In this document: piece by piece, positions 52,470 through 60,223 of the stretch
Layout of the letters: the number at the start of each line of letters is the position of its first letter
How positions within the stretch are numbered: the first letter of the stretch is position 1
NCBI RefSeq assembly: GCF_026427715.1
Contig: NZ_CP107558.1
Coordinates: 533,001 to 597,000, forward strand
DNA from: Methylocystis sp. MJC1
GTDB taxonomy: Bacteria; Pseudomonadota; Alphaproteobacteria; Rhizobiales; Beijerinckiaceae
Reading direction: 5' to 3'
Length of the DNA stretch: 64,000 nt
Made by a program: the position numbers and the translations under genes
Notes under the pieces: model-generated
The model's database searches: none
The model's input: the letters and a program-made list of their open reading frames with translations, nothing else
Told to the model about the DNA's origin: nothing

Positions 52470-53264
52470 ATGAGAGCTTCGGCCCTTTTCATGACGACAG
52501 GCGCGACCGCGCTTACGCTCGCCTGCAGCTTGGTTCTGGCGCGCGCCGAGCCAATAGACCATTCCGCGCATGGAGCCGCCGCGCCTGCGCCAGTTCAATG
52601 GGTCGACCCCGGCAAGGGCCAGGCTCCGACCGCCACCATCGCTCAAGCGCCAACGGGAGATGCGTCGAAATCAGATGAGCACGCGGGCCACCATGGCGCC
52701 GGCGAAGGCATGGGCGGCATGGATCACGGCGGCGGCATGATGGGCGGCATGGGTGGCATGATGGGGGGAATGGGCTCCGGCGACGGCATGGAGCATGGCG
52801 CTGGCGGCGGCATGATGGGCAAGATGATGCACAAGATGATGTGCGGCTTCGCCGACCATCTCGACGGACGGCTGGCATATTTGAAGGCCGAGCTGAAGCT
52901 CACCGACCAGCAGCAGTCGGCGTGGAACAGTTTCGCCGACGCGTGGCGCGCCGCGGCGCAGAAAGCGAAAACGATTTGCGCGGCTCCCGAGGAGGCGCCC
53001 GATCAGTCCAAATCGCCTGTGCTCGCCAAGCTCTCCATGATGGAAAAGCACATGGTGAACCATCTCGAGATCGTGCGCGCGCAAAAAGCGGCGATCGAGC
53101 CGCTGTTTACCGCGCTTTCCGACGAGCAGAAGAAGATCGCCAGCGAAACCATGACGAGCATCATGAAGGTCGGCAAGTCCATGGGCGACGGCGGCATGAT
53201 GGGTGGGATGATGGGCGGCATGGGCGGCATGATGGGCCACGGCGGCGGTGGCATGCAGCACTGA
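52470..53264 (+). CDS. Met/His-rich LTXXQ (Spy/CpxP-like) periplasmic protein
   Basis: The 264-residue exported protein has a signal peptide (MRASALFMTTGATALTLACS), a His stretch, and Met/Gly-rich repeats (residues about 85-125: GGMMGGMGGMMGG) before a helical LTDQQ core, and another Met-rich run at its end (GMMGHGGGGMQH). Met- and His-rich stretches bind Cu(I). It lies convergent to the multicopper oxidase. ATG 52470 follows GTGAGGGAG. A copper-handling or stress chaperone role is inferred. Confidence 0.72.
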   Translation: MRASALFMTTGATALTLACSLVLARAEPIDHSAHGAAAPAPVQWVDPGKGQAPTATIAQAPTGDASKSDEHAGHHGAGEGMGGMDHGGGMMGGMGGMMGGMGSGDGMEHGAGGGMMGKMMHKMMCGFADHLDGRLAYLKAELKLTDQQQSAWNSFADAWRAAAQKAKTICAAPEEAPDQSKSPVLAKLSMMEKHMVNHLEIVRAQKAAIEPLFTALSDEQKKIASETMTSIMKVGKSMGDGGMMGGMMGGMGGMMGHGGGGMQH

Positions 53265-53273
53265 GATTAATCT

Positions 53274-53372
53274 AGCGCCCGCCGTCATTGCGAGCGAAGC
53301 GAAGCAATCCAGAGCCACATCGCGGCGCTGGATTGCTTCGTCGCTATGCTCCTCGCAATGACGGCGGGCGCT
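53274..53372. repeat. REP palindrome, family A
   Basis: A long inverted repeat with arms containing GTCATTGCGAGCGAAGCGAA...TTCGTCGCTATGCTCCTCGC and a central AGAGCCACATCGCGGC. It lies between convergent reading units and may act as a bidirectional terminator. Two related copies occur at 58.1 and 60.1 kb. Confidence 0.8.
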
Positions 53373-53544
53373 TGCATTTCTTTTCTTTGTTCCCCGCGCC
53401 GCGGTGATTCCCTGCTACGGCCCTAAAGCCGTCACATTGTCCACGGCTTTATTGGCTGTCCGTTTTAGAGACCAAACCGCCATGTGCGGCGTCCCGGACG
53501 TGCGGGCGCTCGTTGAATGCGCCCATCCAAACCAAAGGACAGAG

Positions 53545-53832
53545 ATGAAACGAATCCGCGTTCTCGCGTGCTTTGCGCTTGCCATGACGGCCGTCCCGGC
53601 GCTCGCCAAGCCCTCCGCCGTCGAGGCGGTCAGCGCCGTTCTTTCGCGCCCGACGCAGGTCGCCCGCAAGGTCGAGATCGGCCGCCAGGTCGCGCGCATG
53701 TGCAATGTGACGCTTTCCGGCGACGATCTGAACAAGGCGTCGGCCTTTGTCGAGGCGAACCGGGGTAAGGGCGCCGCCTGGGTGGCGGATCAGATCAGCA
53801 AGAGCGAGCTGAGCTATGTCTGCGGCGACTGA
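53545..53832 (+). CDS. Small exported protein of unknown function
   Basis: The 95-residue protein has a signal peptide (MKRIRVLACFALAMTAVPALA) and a compact body with VSAVLSRPTQVARKVEIGRQ and two Cys residues (MCNVT, YVCGD) that could form a disulfide. RBS GGACAGAG precedes the ATG at 53545; the upstream extension to 53404 is not coding-like. No family recognised. Confidence 0.6.
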   Translation: MKRIRVLACFALAMTAVPALAKPSAVEAVSAVLSRPTQVARKVEIGRQVARMCNVTLSGDDLNKASAFVEANRGKGAAWVADQISKSELSYVCGD

Positions 53833-53890
53833 TCGATAGGACCGCGAGCCTTCGGGCTCGCTCCGAAAATGCGCGGACTCAAAAGGCTGA

Positions 53891-53936
53891 AGCGCATTCT
53901 TATCGCAAAAGTCTATCAACTTTTGCGGAATGCGCT
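53891..53936. repeat. REP palindrome, family C
   Basis: AGCGCATTC (53891-53899) through CGCAAAAGT CTATCA ACTTTTGCG to GAATGCGCT (53928-53936), a near-perfect stem-loop typical of Rhizobiales intergenic repeats. Confidence 0.65.
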
Positions 53937-54005
53937 CAAAGGCCTCGATCCTTATGGCTTGCCACTTGCTTCGCGGTCCGTCGTCCCGACAGCAAGAGCG
54001 CTCCC

Positions 54006-54173
54006 ATGACCGTCGCAGAACTCATCGACAAGCTTCAGCAACTGCCGAGCGAAGCCGTGGTGCTGCTCGAAAGCGAGGCGGGGTTCACCCGCATCGCCGG
54101 CGTTACTTTCGAAAAGAGCGCGACGGCCGGCCTTCCCGACGAGGTCGTTCTGTTCACCGACGCCGAAGAATAG
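54006..54173 (+). CDS. 55-residue conserved-looking small protein
   Basis: The frame starts MTVAELIDKLQQLPSEAVVL, ends FTDAEE and has a balanced, protein-like composition. It lies in the gap before the multicopper oxidase gene. Such short proteins (an MTVAELI-type helix then a beta-hairpin) occur widely, often with phage or plasmid genes. Function unknown. Confidence 0.45.
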   Translation: MTVAELIDKLQQLPSEAVVLLESEAGFTRIAGVTFEKSATAGLPDEVVLFTDAEE

Positions 54174-54189
54174 GCCGGCACCGCGCGCC

Positions 54190-55851
54190 TCACTCCACCG
54201 AGAACTCGCGCATCATGCCCATGTCCTCATGTTCGAGGTTGTGGCAGTGATACATGAAGCGGCCCTTGAAATCGCCGAAGGGCTTGGCGATGCGGACGCG
54301 TTCGCCTCCAGTGACGATGACCGTGTCCTTCAAGCCGCTGTCGATCAGCCCGTCCTTGAAGGTCGCATAGGCTTCCGGGTCGTCGCCGGCATAGCTGCGG
54401 CTCAGCACCTCGAATTGCTGGCCGTGCAGATGAACGGGATGGGCCATATTCATCATGCCCATCATGCCCATGCCGCCGCCCATCATCCCCCGGCCCATCA
54501 TGCCGCCCCCCATGCCCATGCCGCCACCCATCATGCCGTGGCCCATGCCCATTCCGGCCATGCCCATGCCCCCGCCATGGTCGTGGAAGACCTCGAAAAG
54601 CTGCACCGTATCGACGGGCACGCGCTCGATGTCCAAAAGATCGTCGGGGGAATAAGTGCGGCCGTTGATCATCACCTGCATATGCCCCATGGACAAGGCG
54701 ATAGGGCGCGCGTTGTCGCTATTGGCGATCTCTTCCGGGCGGTAATGTTTGATCGTCGAGAGCTTCTCGGGAAGCTTCGGACTGTCGCTCACGGCGCGCG
54801 TCACCGTAACAGTGAAGAGCGGATAGTGGTCGCCGACGATGAGCCCCCCGCTCATGCGCTGCGCCATCGGCGGCACGAGGCCGTCGAACGCGCCGCTGCG
54901 CATGACGAGCCTGGAGCCAACCGATCGCCCGCTGAAATCGACCCATAGATCGAGGCGCTCGCCCGGCGCCATCATCGCGTAGGGCCGCGTTTCAGGCTTC
55001 TCCAGCAGGCCGCCGTCGACGCCGATGATTGTCAGCGGCGTGCGGTCGTCCCATTGCAGCTTATAGATACGCGCGTTGGAGCCGTTCAGGATCCGCAGGC
55101 GATAGGCGCGGCTCGCAACATCGAACCTGAAATCGGGGCGGCCGTTAACGAGGACGCTGTCCCCATAGAAGCCAAACATGCTGCGATGCATGCCGCCGCC
55201 GTAAAAGAGCTGATTATCGTCGGTGAAGCTGCGGTCCTGGAGCACGATGGGGATTTCGAATTCGCCCGACGGCAGGCCGAGCGCGCGCTCCTCTTCGTCT
55301 TCCACGATGATGCCGCCGGCGAGACCGCGATACACCTGCGTCGCCGTCGCCTCATGCGTATGGGGGTGGTAGAAATTGAAGCCAGCGCGATTGCGCATCT
55401 CGAATTCATAGACATAGGTCTGGCCGGGATCGATCGCGGCCATCGGATGGCCGTCCGCGTCCATCGGCACATGCAGCCCATGCCAATGCGTAATCGTCGA
55501 CTCAGGCAGCTCGTTCTTGAGGTGGATGCGAATCTTCTGGCCTTTCACGAATCGCATCACCGGGCCGAGATAGCTGTCTGGCAGGCGCGTCAGCGTATTG
55601 GCCGGGCCTTTGAGCAGGTTGCCGGCGTAGCGCCAGACCTGCGTCGGGCCGTCGGAAAGAATCCGGACAGAATCGGTTTTGCAGGCGAGCTCGATGTCGA
55701 CATCGGGATTGAAGCTCTCGGTAGCCGTTCTCGGCGCCATATGCGCCATGGCTTCGCCTCGGGCGGAGGAGGGGCGGGCGACGGAGGGAATTGTCAGGGT
55801 CGCAGCGGACAATAGGAAATTGCGTCGCGTGAGGCCGAGGTTGTTGCGCAT
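54190..55851 (-). CDS. Multicopper oxidase, Tat-exported, with Met-rich insert
   Basis: The 553-residue enzyme oxidises substrates (often Cu(I)) with reduction of O2. It has a twin-arginine signal (LTRRNFLLSAA) and four copper motifs: HWHGLHVP, HPHTHEA, HPVHLHGQQFEVLSR and YHCHNLEHEDMGMM (type 1 site with Met ligand). A Met/Gly-rich insert (about residues 430-480) lies before the third motif, like CueO's copper-binding loop. The DNA after it is convergent with the 55-aa gene. Probably periplasmic copper detoxification. Confidence 0.88.
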   Translation of the reverse strand: MRNNLGLTRRNFLLSAATLTIPSVARPSSARGEAMAHMAPRTATESFNPDVDIELACKTDSVRILSDGPTQVWRYAGNLLKGPANTLTRLPDSYLGPVMRFVKGQKIRIHLKNELPESTITHWHGLHVPMDADGHPMAAIDPGQTYVYEFEMRNRAGFNFYHPHTHEATATQVYRGLAGGIIVEDEEERALGLPSGEFEIPIVLQDRSFTDDNQLFYGGGMHRSMFGFYGDSVLVNGRPDFRFDVASRAYRLRILNGSNARIYKLQWDDRTPLTIIGVDGGLLEKPETRPYAMMAPGERLDLWVDFSGRSVGSRLVMRSGAFDGLVPPMAQRMSGGLIVGDHYPLFTVTVTRAVSDSPKLPEKLSTIKHYRPEEIANSDNARPIALSMGHMQVMINGRTYSPDDLLDIERVPVDTVQLFEVFHDHGGGMGMAGMGMGHGMMGGGMGMGGGMMGRGMMGGGMGMMGMMNMAHPVHLHGQQFEVLSRSYAGDDPEAYATFKDGLIDSGLKDTVIVTGGERVRIAKPFGDFKGRFMYHCHNLEHEDMGMMREFSVE

Positions 55852-56080
55852 GATTCTCCCTTGGCGCCAGAGCGCTCATTGCATTAGTTAATCCTCATAT
55901 AAGTGGCGAGGGGCGCGCATAAAACCCCCGCTTAGCAAGGCGTTATTCGGATCGTCCCCGATTAATCGCCCCGAAAAACGCCAGAAGATTTGCGAAGCAG
56001 GCGGGCCTTATGGCAAATTCCCCCTTGATTTCACCCAGGTTGGCATAAAGCGGCCCCACCGGACGGGTTCCTCCATCGAG

Positions 56081-57103
56081 ATGAACGAAACGGTCAGAGA
56101 AAAGCCGCGGGGCGTCGCGCTCGTCGCTGTCGCGATGGAGCGGCTATTCGAGCCGCGCGCGGGCGGCTGGGCGCCGCGTCCGCGTTTTTGGGCCTTTGTT
56201 CTCATTGGCCTGCTGCTGCATCTCGCGATTCTCGCCTTTCTGCTGTGGGAGGATCGCAACGCGGATTTCCCGCCGCCGCCCGAAGAGATTCCCGTCGAGG
56301 TGATCACCGAGCCGCCGCCGCCTCCCGAAGAGAAGAAGGAGGAGCCGCCGCAGCCGCCCGAGCCCCCGCCGCAGGAAAAGAAGGAGGAGCAGAAGCCGCC
56401 GCCCCCACCGCCGCCGCCGGTGGAGGACGAGAAGCCTGCGACCGACGCGCCCAAGCTGGAGAGCAAGGAGAAAAGCGAGCAGAACACGCCGGAGGAGGCG
56501 AAGGAGGCCAAGACCAAGCGCAACGAGACGGAGAAATTCGCGCCCAAGGACGACAAGCCGCAGGGACTCAAGGACGGCGAGGACAACGCGGAAGGCGACA
56601 AGACGCCCGCGCCCACGCTCGACAAGCAGGTCGACGACAAGCCGGACGCCGAGATCATCGAGCGCGCGGAGAAGAGTCCCACGCCACAGGAGAAGCCCGA
56701 GCCCACGGAAAACAAGCCGGCTAAGAAAGGCGACGCCATGTCGATCGCTGACCAGATCGCGGCTCTGGCGCCTTTGCCGGATTTCAAGCTCGCGGCGCCG
56801 CCCAAGCTGTCGCCGGTCGCCGGCGGCCAGGCGAAGACGACCTATCTGACGATCCTCTACGGCCTCATCATGCCGCATATGCGCATTCCACCGCGCGTGC
56901 GCGCATTGCAGATGCCCTCCAAAGGCGTCGTGGCTTTCTATATCGACGAGTTGGGCAATCTCACCCATCAGGCGGTTTATAAATCGAGCGGCTTGCCCGA
57001 TCTCGACTCCGCCGCGCTCGCCGCGGTGCGCGCCGCCGCGCCATTTCCGGCGCCGCCGCGAGGGCTGCCGCATTCCATGTTGTTTACGTACGCGACGAAG
57101 TAG
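56081..57103 (+). CDS. TonB-like energy transducer
   Basis: The 340-residue protein has one N-terminal membrane helix (FWAFVLIGLLLHLAILAFLL), a Pro/Glu/Lys-rich periplasmic spacer (about residues 60-230) and a C-terminal domain with GVVAFYIDELGNLTHQAVYK and SGLPDLDSAALAAVRAAAPF, as in TonB C-termini. It would link inner-membrane proton-driven ExbBD to outer-membrane receptors. No exbBD is adjacent in the window. Confidence 0.78.
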   Translation: MNETVREKPRGVALVAVAMERLFEPRAGGWAPRPRFWAFVLIGLLLHLAILAFLLWEDRNADFPPPPEEIPVEVITEPPPPPEEKKEEPPQPPEPPPQEKKEEQKPPPPPPPPVEDEKPATDAPKLESKEKSEQNTPEEAKEAKTKRNETEKFAPKDDKPQGLKDGEDNAEGDKTPAPTLDKQVDDKPDAEIIERAEKSPTPQEKPEPTENKPAKKGDAMSIADQIAALAPLPDFKLAAPPKLSPVAGGQAKTTYLTILYGLIMPHMRIPPRVRALQMPSKGVVAFYIDELGNLTHQAVYKSSGLPDLDSAALAAVRAAAPFPAPPRGLPHSMLFTYATK

Positions 57104-57259
57104 CTCCCCCTCCCCAACCCTCCCCCGCAAGCGGGAGAGGGAGCAGATTGTCGCCTTCATCGACAATGCCGATCGCGAGCGCCCCCTCTCCCGCGCATAG
57201 CCCGTCGAAAGACGGGCGTCTTCCAGACGCCCTATGGCGGGGGAGGGACAGGGAGGGGG
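57104..57259. repeat. REP-like palindrome, family B
   Basis: Flanking arms CTCCCCCTCCCC...GGGAGGGACAGGGAGGGGG enclose inner hairpins such as CCCCCGCAAGCGGGAGAGGG. It fills the convergent gap between the TonB-like gene and pgeF, and can act as a bidirectional terminator. Confidence 0.65.
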
Positions 57260-58039
57260 TCAGGCAATTAACGCAATCGCCGACACGAGCCGCCCATAAT
57301 CCGGCTCCTTGCGATGCACGCTGCGGCGATAGCTGAAGCAGCGCGACTCGTCAGTGTAAGTGTCGATCCCCAGCGCCTTGAACGACGCAACACCCAACCG
57401 CGCGACGCGATGGGCGATGAAGCCCTGCAGATCGAACATGGCATGACCCTCACGAACTGAGGGCGTGAAAAAGCGCGCGTAGCCTGCGTCTTCTTCTGTG
57501 AAGCGCGCGGAAAACTCCGGCCCGACTTCATAGCTCGCCGCGCCGATCGCAGGACCCAGCGCAATGTGAATGTCGGCGCGGCGCGCGCCCTGCGCCTCCA
57601 TGGCGGCGACGGTCGCCTCGATCATGCCGGTGAGCGCGCCCTTCCAACCCGCATGGCAGGCGCCGATTACGCCGGCGCGCGCGTCGGCGAAGAGCAACAT
57701 GCCGCAATCGGCGCCCGTGACGCCGAGCGCGAGCGCGGCGTCACGCGTGACGAGCCCGTCGCAGCGCGGCCGCGTCTGTGGCGCCCAGGGTGCGCTGACG
57801 GTCAGCGCGTCGGCCGAGTGGATTTGATAGGGCACCAGCAAGCGCTCAGCCGCGACGCCAAGATGCGCGGCCATGCGTGCGCGGTTCTCGGCAACGCGCT
57901 CCGGCGCGTCCATCGAGCCGACCCCGCCGTTGAGCGAGCCATAGACGCCTTCTGACACGCCGCCCGCGCGGGTGAAGAAGGCATGGCGCACGCCGGGCAG
58001 GTCGAGGTTAGGCGCGGTGAGGGCGGTGGGGATGGTCAT
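57260..58039 (-). CDS. pgeF: PgeF/YfiH-family protein (polyphenol oxidase/LACC1-like)
   Basis: The 259-residue protein shows the family signatures VTGADCGMLLFAD and GACHAGWKGAL, holding the conserved Cys and His of the metal/active site. Members act on purine nucleosides or edit peptidoglycan precursors. ATG 58039 is chosen; the frame is open further into the REP sequence. It is upstream of nothing in the same orientation until midA, about 110 bases away. Confidence 0.83.
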   Translation of the reverse strand: MTIPTALTAPNLDLPGVRHAFFTRAGGVSEGVYGSLNGGVGSMDAPERVAENRARMAAHLGVAAERLLVPYQIHSADALTVSAPWAPQTRPRCDGLVTRDAALALGVTGADCGMLLFADARAGVIGACHAGWKGALTGMIEATVAAMEAQGARRADIHIALGPAIGAASYEVGPEFSARFTEEDAGYARFFTPSVREGHAMFDLQGFIAHRVARLGVASFKALGIDTYTDESRCFSYRRSVHRKEPDYGRLVSAIALIA

Positions 58040-58058
58040 GCATGCGTTCCTGTATCGA

Positions 58059-58141
58059 CCGTCATTGCGAGCGGAGCGAAGCAATCCAGGGCCACATCAC
58101 GGCTCTGGTTTGCTTCGTCGCTTCGCTCCTCGCAATGACGG
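58059..58141. repeat. REP palindrome, family A
   Basis: Arms CCGTCATTGCGAGCGGAGCG and CGCTTCGCTCCTCGCAATGA enclose AATCCAGGGCCACATCACGG. It lies in the short gap between midA and pgeF. Confidence 0.8.
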
Positions 58142-58146
58142 GATTT

Positions 58147-59229
58147 CTATACAATGAAGCCCGGCATATCCGGCATATCCGGGTGCGTCACCGCCATGAC
58201 CTTGAACAAGGCCCCCATTTGCCGGCGCGGGTCCTGCGCGCCTGTCAGGCGGTCGAGAGCGTCGATGATCGCCCGCTGCTGCTCCGGCGTCGCGCGTTTC
58301 ATCAGCGTTTCGGCGCGACGCTCGATGCCGAGCTGCAGCAGGAAATGCGCCTGCGTCACCGGCCCCATGACTTTGGCCCCGGCTGCGCGGGCGGCGCGGG
58401 CGAGGGCGGCGAAATCCACATGGGTGGTCAGATCGGCTTCGCCGGGGGCGGCGAGGGGGTCGACATAGGCGTGTTTCGCCACAGCCTGCAGGCTGTCGCC
58501 GAGAGACGTTTCGAGATAGCCGTAGTCGATGACGAGAAACGCGCCGCCCTCGCGCACCAGCCGCGCGGCGATCTCGCTCATGATGCATTGCGCGACGGCG
58601 CCCACCTCGATGATCGACCCTTCGCGCGCCGGCACGTTCAGCGAGGCCTCGACCTGGTCGGACAGGCCGAAGGTGAGCTCGCCCATGGCGTCGACGCCCA
58701 CGAGCCGCTCGCGCCAGCCTTGCGCCGTCTTGACGTAGTGGCGCACCGGCAGCGCGTCGAAAAATTCATTGGCGAGAATGATGGCGGGGCCCGGCGGCGT
58801 GTCGTTGACATCGGCGCTCCAGCTCAAGGGCTTCGGCGCGTCGGCGAGCGTCTGCTCCTGGATCGCGCGCAGCGCCGGACTGGTCTCCACAAGATGCACG
58901 CTGATGGCGTCGAGGAACGGCGGGGCAATGCGCGCGACGCGCAAGACGTCCGACATCAGCGTGCCGCGTCCGGGGCCAAGCTCGACGAGCCGCGCGGGAG
59001 AGGGCGCGCCCGCCATGCGCCAGGCCTCGCTCGCCCAGACGCCCAGCAGCTCGCCGAACATCTGGCTGATCTCCGGCGCCGTGACGAAGTCGCCGACCGC
59101 GCCGAAAGGATCGCGCGTCATGTAATAGCCGTAGCTCGGATGTCCGAGGCAGAGGCTCATATATTGTTCGAGCGTCATCGGCCCTTCATGGGCGATCTGC
59201 GCGGCGATTTCCTGTTTCAGCGCGGTCAT
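58147..59229 (-). CDS. NDUFAF7/MidA-type SAM-dependent methyltransferase
   Basis: The 360-residue protein has the family start MTLEQYMSLCLGHPSYGYY, DFVTAPEISQMFGELLGVW and the SAM-binding ELGPGRGTLMSDVLR. Mitochondrial members methylate a complex I subunit; bacterial roles are less certain. ATG 59229 overlaps the lgt stop (ATGA), giving a coupled pair. Confidence 0.87.
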   Translation of the reverse strand: MTALKQEIAAQIAHEGPMTLEQYMSLCLGHPSYGYYMTRDPFGAVGDFVTAPEISQMFGELLGVWASEAWRMAGAPSPARLVELGPGRGTLMSDVLRVARIAPPFLDAISVHLVETSPALRAIQEQTLADAPKPLSWSADVNDTPPGPAIILANEFFDALPVRHYVKTAQGWRERLVGVDAMGELTFGLSDQVEASLNVPAREGSIIEVGAVAQCIMSEIAARLVREGGAFLVIDYGYLETSLGDSLQAVAKHAYVDPLAAPGEADLTTHVDFAALARAARAAGAKVMGPVTQAHFLLQLGIERRAETLMKRATPEQQRAIIDALDRLTGAQDPRRQMGALFKVMAVTHPDMPDMPGFIV

Positions 59230-60050
59230 GCGAGCGCGCTCCGGCGGCGCAGCGAGAAGACGAGGATGGCCGCGCCGATGAAGACGAGCGGCAGCGACAG
59301 GGCCATGCCCATGGTGAGGCCATTGGGCAGCGCCTCCTGCACAGGGTCCGGCTCTCGGAAGAACTCGCAGAAGATTCGCGCGGCGCCATAGCCGACGCCG
59401 AAAAGCCCGGTCACGAGTCCCGGCCGCTTCAAGGCGCCGCCGCGCGCCGCCAGCCACAGAAGGATGAAGAGCGCGACGCCTTCGAGCCCTGCTTCATAGA
59501 GCTGGCTCGGATGGCGAGGCATGTCGCCGGCGCCCGGAAAGACCATGGCCCATGGCACGTCGGCGGGCCGCCCCCACATCTCCGGCTTGATGAAATTGGC
59601 GAGGCGCCCGAAGAAAAGGCCGATCGGCGCAACCGCCGCGCAAATATCCGAGATGGTGAGGAAGGGCAGGGCGCGCGAGCGCGCGAAAAGCCACATGCCG
59701 ATGATGCAGCCGATGAGCCCGCCGTGAAAGGCCATGCCGCCCTTCCAGGTTTGGAAAATCTCGAGCGGGTGGGCGAGGTAGAAGGAGGGGTCGTAGATCA
59801 GCACATGGCCGAGCCGTCCGCCGATGATGATGCCGAGCGCGGCGTTGACCAGAAGATCGTCCACGCCCTCGCGCGTCGGCCGCGGCTGGTTCGCGGCCCA
59901 GAGCCGCTCGTTGGCGACGAGCGCGCGTAGTCCCATCCAGCCGAAAATGAAGCCGCCGATATAGGCGAGCGCATACCAGCGGATCGGCAGCGGGCCGAGA
60001 TGGACCGCGACCGGATCGACGATGGGGAAGGGCAGGAGGAAGAAAGGCAT
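59226..60050 (-). CDS. lgt: Prolipoprotein diacylglyceryl transferase
   Basis: The 274-residue membrane enzyme attaches diacylglycerol to lipobox cysteines. Hallmarks are the HGGLIG motif (MAFHGGLIGCIIGMWLF) and the Lgt signature region GRLANFIKPEMWGRP, followed by RHPSQLYEA. It has about seven hydrophobic helices, a normal length and ends overlapping midA. Confidence 0.93.
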   Translation of the reverse strand: MPFFLLPFPIVDPVAVHLGPLPIRWYALAYIGGFIFGWMGLRALVANERLWAANQPRPTREGVDDLLVNAALGIIIGGRLGHVLIYDPSFYLAHPLEIFQTWKGGMAFHGGLIGCIIGMWLFARSRALPFLTISDICAAVAPIGLFFGRLANFIKPEMWGRPADVPWAMVFPGAGDMPRHPSQLYEAGLEGVALFILLWLAARGGALKRPGLVTGLFGVGYGAARIFCEFFREPDPVQEALPNGLTMGMALSLPLVFIGAAILVFSLRRRSALA

Positions 60051-60133
60051 GAAAAGGATCCGGCGCGGCCCGGATTTCGCGCCGCGTTAAGCTTTCTAGC
60101 GGCGGCGGGTGAGGATGTCATGTCCCCCGACGC

Positions 60134-60214
60134 CGTCATTGCGAGCGGAGCGAAGCAATCCAGGGCGGCAATGGGGCCCTGGATTGCTTCGTCGCTCCGC
60201 TCCTCGCAATGACG
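60134..60214. repeat. REP palindrome, family A
   Basis: CGTCATTGCGAGCGGAGCGA and its complement enclose the loop CGGCAATGGGG, with 32-base arms carrying GCAATCCAGGG and its match. It sits between lgt and the FadB-like gene, both minus-strand, just after the latter's stop. Confidence 0.82.
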
Positions 60215-60223
60215 AGAGAGCTT

